Shown: piece by piece, positions 1 through 7,942 of the stretch
How positions within the stretch are numbered: position 1 is the first letter of the stretch
Layout of the letters: each line of letters opens with the position of its first letter
NCBI GenBank assembly: GCA_903851195.1
Contig: CAINNJ010000019.1
Location: forward strand, 62,001-126,000
Direction of reading: 5' to 3'
Length of the DNA: 64,000 nucleotides
Origin: an uncultured Acidobacteriia bacterium
GTDB lineage: Bacteria; Acidobacteriota; Terriglobia; Bryobacterales; Bryobacteraceae
The notes under the pieces: generated by a model
What the model was told of the DNA's origin: nothing
The model's input: the letters and a program-made list of their open reading frames with translations, nothing else
The model's database searches: none
Position numbers and translations under genes: made by a program

Positions 1-636
1 CAGTTGATGCTGGAAGGCGTGACCATCGAGCGCCCGGAGACCGTCACGGTAGATAAGGATGTCGAGGTCGGCATGGATACGGTCATCGGGCCGTTTGCCC
101 AACTGACCGGAAAGACCGTGATCGGCGAGAACTGCCGCATTGGCGCGTCCTCGATCCTTCACGACGCCACTCTGGCCGACGACGTGGAAGTGTTCCCGTT
201 TTCCCTGATCTCCGCCTCGACCATCGACGCACGCGCGCACATCGGGCCCTTCGCGCGGATGCGGATGGGAGCCCACCTGAAGGAAGGCGCGCACGTGGGA
301 AACTTCGTGGAACTGAAGAAATCGACCCTGGGCGAGGGCTCGAAGTCGATGCACTTCGCCTACCTGGGCGACTCCACCATCGGCTCCAAAGTCAACATCG
401 GCGCCGGCACCATCACCTGCAACTACGACGGCAAGCACAAGCACCAGACCCACATCGCGGACGGCGTGTTCGTCGGCAGCAACTCCACGCTGGTCGCGCC
501 TCTGCGGATCGGCGAGGGCGCTTACATCGCGGCGGGAAGCGTGATTACCGACGCAGTCCCGGCAAAGGCTCTGGCCCTCGGGCGCGCCCGCCAGGTCGTC
601 AAAGAAGGCTGGTCGCGGAAGCCTAAAGCCGATTGA
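1..636 (+). CDS. glmU: GlmU C-terminal part (glucosamine-1-phosphate acetyltransferase domain), 5'-truncated by the window edge
   Basis: This frame is open from the first base and ends at a TGA at 634-636, so only the last 211 residues are present; the full enzyme is about 450. The part seen is a left-handed beta-helix of hexapeptide repeats, with the acetyltransferase motif [11 protein letters not shown] near residue 140, typical of GlmU. The missing N-terminal half would be the uridylyltransferase domain. The bifunctional cytoplasmic enzyme acetylates glucosamine-1-phosphate and couples it to UTP, giving UDP-GlcNAc for peptidoglycan and lipopolysaccharide. Its 3' end overlaps the convergent larB gene by 14 bp. 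Confidence 0.95.
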   Translation, partial: QLMLEGVTIERPETVTVDKDVEVGMDTVIGPFAQLTGKTVIGENCRIGASSILHDATLADDVEVFPFSLISASTIDARAHIGPFARMRMGAHLKEGAHVGNFVELKKSTLGEGSKSMHFAYLGDSTIGSKVNIGAGTITCNYDGKHKHQTHIADGVFVGSNSTLVAPLRIGEGAYIAAGSVITDAVPAKALALGRARQVVKEGWSRKPKAD

Positions 637-1369
637 TCAGGCTCGACACGTAACCCGCGCCAAACCCGTTATCGATATTCACGACCGTTACGTTGCTGGA
701 GCAGCTGTTCAGCATGCCCAGCAGCGCCGCCAGCCCGTGAAAGCTGGCTCCGTATCCGACACTGGTGGGGACGGCAATCACGGGCACCGAAACCAGCCCG
801 CCGACCGCGCTCGGCAGCGCGCCTTCCATACCGGCGCAGACCACAATCACGCGCGCTTCCGCCAGCCGCGCCCGATTGCTGATCAGGCGATGAATCCCCG
901 CCACGCCGACGTCGTGAATGGAGTCCACCTCGTTCCCCATCACCTCCGCCGTAACCCGCGCCTCTTCCGCCACGGGAATGTCGCTGGTGCCCGCGCACAC
1001 CACGGCGATCTTGCCCTTGCCCGTCAACGTTTGGTTGCGCCAGAAGCGAATCGCGCCCGAAAGGGGGAAGTGCTCGGCATCCGGCAGTTCGCGTATTACC
1101 CGCTCCGCAATCGCCGGCGAAGCGCGCGTGATCAGAACGTTATCCGCCCGTTCGAGCAGCTTTCCGGCAATCATCACCACCTGCTCGGGCGTCTTCCCCA
1201 GTCCAAATACGACCTCCGGCATTCCGTGCCGCAGCGCACGGTGATGGTCCACCTTGGCGAAACCGAGATCTTCAAACGGCAGGTGGCGCACACGTTCCAG
1301 AGCGGCTTCCACGTCGGTTGCGCCGGTCTTTACGTCTTCGAGCAGAGCCCGGAGTTGATCTTCCGTCAT
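623..1369 (-). CDS. larB: LarB, nickel-pincer cofactor biosynthesis carboxylase
   Basis: The 248-residue product matches LarB, a member of the AIR-carboxylase (PurE-like) superfamily. LarB carboxylates and hydrolyses nicotinic acid adenine dinucleotide in the first step of nickel-pincer nucleotide synthesis. The second half has the PurE-like core, with [27 protein letters not shown] and a glycine-rich [11 protein letters not shown] loop. I chose the ATG at 1369 because AAGGTGG lies upstream at normal spacing and the product then begins [10 protein letters not shown] like the family. An upstream in-frame ATG at 1420 lacks a ribosome binding site. larC and larE are not in the window. The gene faces away from the menaquinone genes. 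Confidence 0.92.
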   Translation of the reverse strand: MTEDQLRALLEDVKTGATDVEAALERVRHLPFEDLGFAKVDHHRALRHGMPEVVFGLGKTPEQVVMIAGKLLERADNVLITRASPAIAERVIRELPDAEHFPLSGAIRFWRNQTLTGKGKIAVVCAGTSDIPVAEEARVTAEVMGNEVDSIHDVGVAGIHRLISNRARLAEARVIVVCAGMEGALPSAVGGLVSVPVIAVPTSVGYGASFHGLAALLGMLNSCSSNVTVVNIDNGFGAGYVSSLINRL

Positions 1370-1448
1370 CCTTGCCCACCTTACCAGAAAAGAAGGAGGC
1401 GGAGCGCTGTGCGGCTTCATCCGATAAAATAAGGAATTCCCTCACGGC

Positions 1449-2333
1449 ATGTTCATTAAACGCCTTCGCCTGACGCTCGAAATGATCCGCTTTGAGCATT
1501 CCGTGTTCGCGCTGCCCTTCGCGCTGACGGGGGCGATGCTGGCGTTCCGGGAAAGCGGCGGGCTCACCTCCCGGGGCTGGTGGACGCTGCTCTGGATCGT
1601 GCTGGCGATGGTGGGCGCCCGTTCCGCGGCCATGGCGTTCAACCGTCTGGTGGACGCCGAAATCGACGCGCGCAACCCCCGCACGAAGGGCCGCCACATC
1701 CCCGCCGGATTGCTCTCCCGCGGCTTCTGCTGGGGCTTCACGATCGCCTCCTGCATCCTGTTTTTCGCTTCCGCCTGGGCGCTGAACACGTTGTGTTTCC
1801 GTCTGGCCCCGATCGCACTGGCGGTCGTGCTGTCCTACTCCTACACGAAACGCTTCACCCACCTTTCTCATGTGGTGCTGGGCTTTGCGCTCGGCATCGC
1901 ACCCGCCGCCGCGTGGATCGCGGTGCGGGGCTCGCTCGACCCGCGCATCCTCTGGCTCACCGCGGCCGTGATGTTCTGGACCGCCGGCTTTGACGTGATT
2001 TACTCCTGTCAGGATTATGAGTTCGACTGCGCGTCCGAACTCTTCAGCATTCCGCGCGTATTCGGAATTGCCCGGGCCTTACTGATCGCCCGCGCGCTGC
2101 ACGTCCTTATGATCGTCTCGCTTTTGATGCTGATCGCGCAGCTTCACCTGGGTGCGCTGGCGGCCACCGGCGTCGCCGCTGTTTCGGCACTCCTGATTTA
2201 CGAGCACGGCATCGTGAAGCCGGACGATCTGTCGCAAGTGAACGCGGCTTTTTTTACCATGAACGGTTGGGTCAGCGTGCTGTTTTTCGTCTTCTGGGCC
2301 GCCGACATTTTTCTGCATCCACAATATTTCTGA
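1449..2333 (+). CDS. mqnP: UbiA-family prenyltransferase, probably MqnP of the futalosine menaquinone pathway
   Basis: The 294-residue integral membrane protein has about eight hydrophobic segments and the two aspartate-rich motifs of UbiA prenyltransferases: NRLVDAEIDARN near residue 65, and a second one in the IYSCQDYEFD stretch near residue 185. These bind Mg2+-prenyl diphosphate. The family attaches a polyprenyl chain to an aromatic acceptor in the inner membrane. The next gene, 20 bp downstream, encodes MqnE, so the likely role is prenylation of 1,4-dihydroxy-6-naphthoate in the futalosine route (MqnP). A 4-hydroxybenzoate prenyltransferase (UbiA) is the alternative by homology alone. 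A weak -10-like TAAAAT lies at 1425-1430. Confidence 0.85.
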   Translation: MFIKRLRLTLEMIRFEHSVFALPFALTGAMLAFRESGGLTSRGWWTLLWIVLAMVGARSAAMAFNRLVDAEIDARNPRTKGRHIPAGLLSRGFCWGFTIASCILFFASAWALNTLCFRLAPIALAVVLSYSYTKRFTHLSHVVLGFALGIAPAAAWIAVRGSLDPRILWLTAAVMFWTAGFDVIYSCQDYEFDCASELFSIPRVFGIARALLIARALHVLMIVSLLMLIAQLHLGALAATGVAAVSALLIYEHGIVKPDDLSQVNAAFFTMNGWVSVLFFVFWAADIFLHPQYF

Positions 2334-2352
2334 TCGGAAACGGACGAACTGT

Positions 2353-3471
2353 ATGAACGTTTATTTTGAAGACCGGCGGCTGTTGCCCATTCGGGAAAAA
2401 GTGGAAGCGGGCGAAAGGCTTTCCTATGAGGATGGCCTGGCCCTTTATCGCACCAACGACCTTCTCGCGCTCGGCTACCTGGCCAATATTCCCCGCGAGC
2501 GGATGCACGGTGACGTGACGTATTTCAACGTCAACCGCCATATCAATCCCACCGATGTCTGCGTCGCCAGTTGCCGTCTCTGCGCGTTCGGCAAGCAGCG
2601 CCGCGACCCGAACTCGTACACCATGACGCTCGAGCAGGTCTGGGAGACCGCCGGCAAAGGCTGGACCGAGCAGATCACCGAATTCCACATCGTGGGCGGC
2701 CTGCACCCGGAACTGAATCTGGACTGGTTCTGCCAGATGCTGCGGGGGCTCAAAGAGCGCTATCCGATGATCCACCTCAAAGCGTTCACCATGGTGGAAA
2801 TCGGCTATTTCGCGCGGCGCGAGAAGATGAGCATCCACGACGTGCTGGTGCAACTCCGCGATGCCGGCATGGATTCGCTGCCCGGCGGCGGCGCCGAGGT
2901 ATTTTCCGAGCGTGTGCGCCGCATCATCTGCGACCACAAGCTGACCGGCGACGAATGGCTGGCCACCGCCCGCACCGCGCATGAACTGGGTCTGAACTCG
3001 AACTGCACCATGCTTTACGGGCACATCGAAAACGAAGAGGACCGCGTGGATCACCTGGTGAAACTGCGCGGTCTGCAGGACGAGACGAACGGTTTCGTGA
3101 CCTTTATTCCGCTGGCTTTTCACCCGCAGAACACGGCGCTGTCGCACATCCCGTCCACCACGGGTTTTGACGATCTGAAGAACATCGCCGTGGCGCGCCT
3201 GATGCTGGATAACATTCCGCACATCAAAGCCTACTGGGTCATGATGACCCCCCGGATCGCCCAGACCGCGCTGCGCTTCGGCGCGAACGATATCGACGGG
3301 ACGGTTGTGGAGGAGAAGATCTACCACGAAGCCGGTTCCACCGTGAGCCAGTCGTTGCGCCGCGGCGAACTTCTCCGGCTGATCAAACTCGCGGGGCGTA
3401 CCCCGGTGGAGCGCGACACGCGCTACCGCCCGGTACAGCGCACGGAGACCGCTTTCACAGTTCTGGTCTGA
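2353..3471 (+). CDS. mqnE: Aminofutalosine synthase MqnE (radical SAM)
   Basis: The 372-residue cytoplasmic radical SAM enzyme carries the cluster motif CVASCRLC (Cx3Cx2C) at about residue 73. The surrounding sequence (GDVTYFNVNRHINPTDVC, then EFHIVGGLHPE) is characteristic of MqnE. It joins 3-[(1-carboxyvinyl)oxy]benzoate to S-adenosylmethionine, forming 6-amino-6-deoxyfutalosine, an early step of the alternative menaquinone pathway. It lies 20 bp after the prenyltransferase gene in an apparent two-gene operon. The related MqnC has a similar fold, but the HPQNTALSHIPSTTGFDDLK region and the short N-terminus fit MqnE better. This implies a menaquinone-based respiratory chain. Confidence 0.92.
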   Translation: MNVYFEDRRLLPIREKVEAGERLSYEDGLALYRTNDLLALGYLANIPRERMHGDVTYFNVNRHINPTDVCVASCRLCAFGKQRRDPNSYTMTLEQVWETAGKGWTEQITEFHIVGGLHPELNLDWFCQMLRGLKERYPMIHLKAFTMVEIGYFARREKMSIHDVLVQLRDAGMDSLPGGGAEVFSERVRRIICDHKLTGDEWLATARTAHELGLNSNCTMLYGHIENEEDRVDHLVKLRGLQDETNGFVTFIPLAFHPQNTALSHIPSTTGFDDLKNIAVARLMLDNIPHIKAYWVMMTPRIAQTALRFGANDIDGTVVEEKIYHEAGSTVSQSLRRGELLRLIKLAGRTPVERDTRYRPVQRTETAFTVLV

Positions 3472-3476
3472 AGCGG

Positions 3477-4574
3477 ATGTTGACGCGCGTCTTCATCGAC
3501 AACTTTCGCTGCTTCGTTAATTTCGAGTTCCGCCCCGGCAGCCACCAACTGATCCTGGGCGGAAACGGATCAGGGAAATCTTCGTTGATGGACGTGCTGC
3601 TGTTACTGCGACGTTTCTCTGTCGATGGGGACAGCACCGCCGGAGACGCAATCAGTCGCCAAAGAACGCGTTGGCTGGATAAAAGAGAACAGGTTTTTGA
3701 ACTCGAAACGAGCCTCGCCGCGAGCACTTATCGCTACCGTCTCGTTCTTGATACGACAGGAACTCTCATCCGCGTAATTGAAGAGATCGTCCACCTAAAT
3801 GGGAAGAGGCTGTTTGCATTCAGATTGGGCAAAGTTTTCCTCCTGGACGATCGGTTTGAGGCAAAGAAGCCGTACGAGTTGGACTTGCACCGCTCCGCTC
3901 TCGCCACCGTTCCGGCGAAGGGGAACACGAAGCTGATTCGATTCCGGAACTGGCTTGGTGAACTTCTCGGTTTTCGCCTCAACCCGTTCGCGATAGGCGC
4001 TCGGGCCGAGAACGAAGATGCAACCCCCGCCACTGACCTCTCAAACCTTCCCGGTTGGTACCGACATCTGGTTCAAAGCAATCCCGGCGCGAACAATGCT
4101 TTTTTTGAAAGTCTCCGCACTTCTTTTGCGGGGTTCGATTCTCTCCAACTGGTCACGGTTGGCGAGAATATGCGGATACTTACAGCGGAATTCCAGCAGG
4201 AAGCCGGAATCCGGTCCCGCTTCAATTTCGCCGAGCTTTCCGAAGGTCAGCGTTGTCTCATCGCCCTCTACATGATTCTGCATTTCGTGGTCGCCAAAGG
4301 CCGGACCGTCATCATCGACGAACCGGAAAACTTTATCTCGCTGAGAGAACTGCAACCGTGGCTGCTGGCCGCTTCCGACGCGATCGAAGACACCGGCGGC
4401 CAACTCCTCATCGTTTCTCACCACCCCGAATTCATCAATCAGTGGGCTCCCGATTTCGGAATCCGGTTCGTCCGGGACGAGAGCGGAGCGGCTCGCGTCG
4501 AACCCTTCTATGGCGATCCCGGAAGCGAACTCTCTCCAGCCGAACTGATCGCTCGCGGCTGGGAGAATGGCTAA
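3477..4574 (+). CDS. AAA/ABC-type ATPase (RecF/OLD-like), ATPase half of a putative two-gene defence module
   Basis: The 365-residue protein has the full ABC/SMC-like ATPase set: Walker A GGNGSGKS at residues 28-35, signature LSEGQR near 254-259, Walker B VIIDEPEN with D281-E282, and an H-loop VSHHPEF near 313-319. It has no long coiled coil and no fused nuclease. The architecture resembles the ATPase half of OLD-family nucleases and of the defence ATPases AriA and RloA. Its stop overlaps the start of the next gene by 8 bp, so the two are probably translationally coupled. The next gene has TOPRIM-like motifs. Anti-phage or DNA-damage function is inferred from this pairing only. It follows mqnE by 5 bp, yet its function looks unrelated. 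Confidence 0.8.
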   Translation: MLTRVFIDNFRCFVNFEFRPGSHQLILGGNGSGKSSLMDVLLLLRRFSVDGDSTAGDAISRQRTRWLDKREQVFELETSLAASTYRYRLVLDTTGTLIRVIEEIVHLNGKRLFAFRLGKVFLLDDRFEAKKPYELDLHRSALATVPAKGNTKLIRFRNWLGELLGFRLNPFAIGARAENEDATPATDLSNLPGWYRHLVQSNPGANNAFFESLRTSFAGFDSLQLVTVGENMRILTAEFQQEAGIRSRFNFAELSEGQRCLIALYMILHFVVAKGRTVIIDEPENFISLRELQPWLLAASDAIEDTGGQLLIVSHHPEFINQWAPDFGIRFVRDESGAARVEPFYGDPGSELSPAELIARGWENG

Positions 4575-5109
4575 TCCATCCCTGGTTGTGGTTCTTGCCG
4601 AAGACCGCCGCCAGCAGCGCTTTATCCGGGAATATCTTCGCCACTTCTGCGAACCGCACCAGATCCGCCTCGCACCTTTGCCCGCCGGAGGTTCCGGCGA
4701 ACAGTTTGTCCGGAAGCATTACGCGTCCGAGGTGAAAGCTTACCGATCCCGGGCCGCCCGCGCCGGAACCGCGCTGTTCATCGCAATCGACGCCGATACC
4801 GGGACTGTCGCGGCGCGGCGCACTCAACTCGCGGCAATACTGGCCGAAGCAGCGCTTCCGCCTCGCACGGCAACAGAAGCCGTCGTTCACATCATTCCGA
4901 AGCGCAACATCGAAACCTGGCTGTTTTGCCTGACAGGAACGGCGGTTAACGAGGAAACAGACTACAAAAGCCAGGATCCTCGCGTTGACAACCTCGTGAA
5001 GCCGGCCGCGGTTACTTTCATGGAGTGGAACAGGCCGAATGCCGCCGTCCCGCCACACGGCATCGCCTCACTGACAGAGGCCTTTATCGAACTCCGGCGC
5101 CTCGTCTAA
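4567..5109 (+). CDS. TOPRIM-like protein (DUF4276/RloB-like), probable nuclease partner of the ATPase
   Basis: The 180-residue protein begins VVVLAEDRRQQRFI with an acidic E12, followed by FIAIDAD with D75 and D77. This is the E...DxD layout of a TOPRIM fold. The later motif IPKRNIETWL (E117) resembles the 'IExW' element of DUF4276 and RloB-type proteins. I recognise this by pattern, so the exact family is uncertain. The 8-bp overlap with the upstream ATPase gene suggests equal expression and a complex. In OLD-like systems the ATPase gates a TOPRIM nuclease that cuts nucleic acid after phage infection or DNA damage. No toxin-like or membrane segment is visible. The 3' end overlaps the convergent cupin gene by 4 bp. 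Confidence 0.65.
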   Translation: MANPSLVVVLAEDRRQQRFIREYLRHFCEPHQIRLAPLPAGGSGEQFVRKHYASEVKAYRSRAARAGTALFIAIDADTGTVAARRTQLAAILAEAALPPRTATEAVVHIIPKRNIETWLFCLTGTAVNEETDYKSQDPRVDNLVKPAAVTFMEWNRPNAAVPPHGIASLTEAFIELRRLV

Positions 5110-5522
5110 GCCTCCAGCGGCAGCCCCAGCAACGCCGTCCGGTACTTTCGCAGAATCGGAATCACCACCGACATAGTCGGCTCGCGCTCGCCTTCGCCGG
5201 CTTCCGCAAGTTCCTCGAACAGATCTTCCAGCCCGGCGGGCTGCACGATCACCAGCATCCTGCCCGGGGCGTTCCCGTTATTCCGAAACGCATGCGCGGT
5301 CCCTCGCGGCACGTAAACCGCCGAACCCGGTCCTGCCGGAATCCGTTTCCCGTCCAATTCGAACCGGTACTGCCCTTCCAACACGTAAAAGGTTTGGTCT
5401 TCCCTCTCGTGCAGGTGCATCGGAGGCCCGCTCCTGGCCGGAGTGACCAGTTCCATAATTGCATGCGTGCCGCCGGAAGCCGCGCCCGAAAGCTTTACCG
5501 AGATCTGCGTGCCGAAGATCAT
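5106..5522 (-). CDS. Cupin-domain protein
   Basis: The 138-residue protein is a single small beta-barrel cupin. Motif 1 reads HLHEREDQTFYVLEG and supplies two His and a Glu metal ligand. Motif 2, around PRGTAHAFRNNG, supplies a third His. Such cupins are cytoplasmic metal-binding proteins with dioxygenase, isomerase or sensor roles, and the sequence does not say which. I chose the ATG at 5522 because AGAGGTG lies just upstream; the longer frame would need a TTG with no clear ribosome binding site. It lies downstream of recJ on the same strand, 56 bp away, and may be co-transcribed with it. Confidence 0.8.
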   Translation of the reverse strand: MIFGTQISVKLSGAASGGTHAIMELVTPARSGPPMHLHEREDQTFYVLEGQYRFELDGKRIPAGPGSAVYVPRGTAHAFRNNGNAPGRMLVIVQPAGLEDLFEELAEAGEGEREPTMSVVIPILRKYRTALLGLPLEA

Positions 5523-5578
5523 CCCGTCACCTCTTGCCGGTAACGCGCAAACCGGCGCCAAACCGGCTCAGGAATCTT

Positions 5579-7237
5579 TCAACCCGCGGCGGACGCCGAA
5601 TCGACCACCCGAAACTGCCGCGCCAAAAGCCCCAGCCCGCCAAACCAGTCGCGCTCGATCTCGAAAGCCATGTCGACCACCCCGCCAGCCTCCAGTTCGC
5701 CCGCCCGCTCGCCCATCCCGAACCCCTTCAGCACCACCGTCCGCCCGCCCTGCTTCAGCGCGATCTTCAGGTGCTTCTCTTTCCATAGTTGCGGCGGACT
5801 CGCCAGCCGCCCGCCCCGCAGCGCGAACAGCGGCTTCGGATTATCCATCCCGAACGGCGCGATTTGCTCGAGCGCGCTCCACAACGCCTCATTCACCTCG
5901 GGAAGTTCCAGCACCGCATCGATCTCCACCACCGGCTGCATGTCTTCCGCCGTCAGCCGCTCCGAAGCATACGCCTGCAGCCGCGCGCGAAAGCTCTCCA
6001 GAGCCTCGGCCGGCAGCGTCAGCCCGGCCGCATGCGCATGGCCGCCGAACTTCGTGAACAGGTCGCGCATGCTCTCCAGCGCGTCCAGCAGATGAAACGC
6101 TTCGATGCTGCGCCCCGACCCCTGCGCCACTCCGTTTTCCACGCCCATCACGATCGCCGGCCGGTGATAACGCTGCATCACCCGGCTGGCCACAATTCCC
6201 ACCACCCCGCGATGCCAGCCCTCTCCCCAAAACACCAGCGCGGCTTCCGAATCGCCCACCGGAGCCGCCTCGCAGCGCTCCAGAATCTCCTGCACAATCG
6301 CCCGCTCCGCCTGCTGCCGCTCCTGATTCAGGGCGAACAACTCCCGGGCAATCCCTTCGGCCTCCGCGGCGTCGGTAGTCAGAAACATCCTGACGGCCTG
6401 CCCGGCGCTGTCCATCCGGCCCGACGCAGTAATTGCAGGAGCGATCCGAAAACCAACCTCGGTCGCATTGGGGATCTTGTCTTTAAACCCGGCCACGTCC
6501 AGCAGCGCCCGCAAACCCGGATTCTTCACGTTCCCGAGGCCGTTCAGCCCGTGCTTCACGATCACCCGGTTCTCGCCCGTCAACGGCACGATGTCCGCAA
6601 CCGTCGCGATCGCCACCAGCTTCAGGAACGAATCGAGAACGCGGTAGAGCTTCGCCTCCGGCCATCCGGCGCCCAGCAGTAAAGCGTGCGCCAGCTTCAG
6701 CGCCACCCCCGCGCCGCACAGATTCGGATTCGGATAGCTGCAATCTGCCCGGCTCGGATTGATGATCGCCAGCGCCGGCGGCAGTTCCGTCTCGGGCAGG
6801 TGATGGTCCGTGACGATGACGTCGATCCCCAGTTCCCGCGCCCGCGCGATCGCCGCCCCGGCCCGAATCCCGTTATCCACGCTGATCAGCAGCCGCACGC
6901 CCCGGCGCGCCGCCTCGTCCACGGCCGCAGGCTGCATCCCGTAGCCATCGTGCAACCGGTGCGGAATGTGCCAGCCGGCATCCGCGCCGATAATCTCAAG
7001 CGCTTTCTTCAGCACCACCGTGGAGGTGACGCCGTCCACGTCGTAGTCGCCGTGGATTTCGATCTGCTCACGCTCGGCCAGCGCCGCCCGGATGCGGGCG
7101 ACGGCCCTGTCCATATCCCGCAGCAGAAAAGGATCGTGCAGATCTTCGAGCCGCGGATTCAGGAAGTGCGTGGCGCGATCCGCCTCCCGGTACCCGCGCC
7201 GCCAGAGCAGCTGCGCGGCGGCGAAAGGCACGCCCAA
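5579..7237 (-). CDS. recJ: Single-stranded-DNA-specific exonuclease RecJ
   Basis: The 552 residues shown contain the RecJ phosphoesterase motifs: IHGDYDVDG, VDNGIRAG and the DHH motif VTDHHLPE. The DHHA1 motif GGHAHAAG and a C-terminal OB domain follow. RecJ degrades single-stranded DNA 5' to 3' in recombination and mismatch repair in the cytoplasm. The start is uncertain: the TTG at 7237 cuts into the conserved N-terminus, and the frame stays open upstream with RecJ-like sequence (RWAFPGHSDHDAIAGLARD) but no ATG, GTG or TTG. A rare ATT at 7309, inside the end of the upstream gene, is possible. A translational overlap or a small sequence error would also explain it. Confidence 0.93.
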   Translation of the reverse strand: MGVPFAAAQLLWRRGYREADRATHFLNPRLEDLHDPFLLRDMDRAVARIRAALAEREQIEIHGDYDVDGVTSTVVLKKALEIIGADAGWHIPHRLHDGYGMQPAAVDEAARRGVRLLISVDNGIRAGAAIARARELGIDVIVTDHHLPETELPPALAIINPSRADCSYPNPNLCGAGVALKLAHALLLGAGWPEAKLYRVLDSFLKLVAIATVADIVPLTGENRVIVKHGLNGLGNVKNPGLRALLDVAGFKDKIPNATEVGFRIAPAITASGRMDSAGQAVRMFLTTDAAEAEGIARELFALNQERQQAERAIVQEILERCEAAPVGDSEAALVFWGEGWHRGVVGIVASRVMQRYHRPAIVMGVENGVAQGSGRSIEAFHLLDALESMRDLFTKFGGHAHAAGLTLPAEALESFRARLQAYASERLTAEDMQPVVEIDAVLELPEVNEALWSALEQIAPFGMDNPKPLFALRGGRLASPPQLWKEKHLKIALKQGGRTVVLKGFGMGERAGELEAGGVVDMAFEIERDWFGGLGLLARQFRVVDSASAAG

Positions 7238-7295
7238 ATCACGCGCCAGACCCGCAATCGCGTCGTGGTCCGAATGCCCGGGAAACGCCCAGCGG

Positions 7296-7796
7296 CTAGT
7301 TGTTCGAATAGTAGCCGCCGAGTCCGTCGTTACCTTCGTCCGGAATGTCGTCAGCCACCGGAATCAGCCCGGACAGCTCGTCGCAGGTTTCGAGAAACTC
7401 TTCGTACCAGTCGGGCTGCAGTTCGTATACGTAAAGATGCGAGTTGTAATCGAAAGCCAGTTCGATGGAGCAGGTGGTGCCCGCATAACGCCGCGCGTCG
7501 CGCAGCCTCTTTTCGAACTCGCGCGACTCTTCCCGCGTCAGTTCCGCGTCCTGCAGTTCTTCAACCGCTTCATCCACTTCCGCTTCGTCGAACTCGCGGT
7601 CGGCGAACAGAATCAGCTTCTGCCCCGCCTTGTGCGCGGTTTCGAGGAACATCCGGTAATCCGGAAATCGCTCGGTGTCCCACGTAATGATCGGCAGCGT
7701 ATCCAGACCGCCGGAGTGGCTTCGGAAAACAGCAAACTCCGAGGCCGCAAGGAAGTCGAGAATTTCGCTCTTCAGAGTTTCAAGGTTCAGATCCAC
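7296..7796 (-). CDS. Conserved-looking hypothetical acidic protein
   Basis: I do not recognise this 166-residue protein. It is soluble and acidic and has no signal peptide or membrane segment. A charged helical stretch of alternating Glu and Arg occupies roughly residues 85-115, and a Gly-Tyr-Asn-rich tail ends it. I chose the GTG at 7796 because GGAG lies 7 nt upstream. A longer frame would start at a TTG at 7880. It sits immediately upstream of recJ on the same strand, and the recJ frame appears to begin inside or right after it, so the two are probably one transcript. Function is unknown; composition alone would fit a protein-protein adaptor. Confidence 0.7.
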   Translation of the reverse strand: MDLNLETLKSEILDFLAASEFAVFRSHSGGLDTLPIITWDTERFPDYRMFLETAHKAGQKLILFADREFDEAEVDEAVEELQDAELTREESREFEKRLRDARRYAGTTCSIELAFDYNSHLYVYELQPDWYEEFLETCDELSGLIPVADDIPDEGNDGLGGYYSNN

Positions 7797-7942
7797 GCAG
7801 AGGCTCCGTTTCGCAAGACCAGAATAGCACCGGGCGAAAGCCTGCCGGACGGAGTCGTCCTGATTCAGCCGGTTGGCCAACCCACCTTTGGACAGGCGCG
7901 GAACGGCCGCCTGTTATGTTAGCCTCCGAGCAGTAAGCATTC

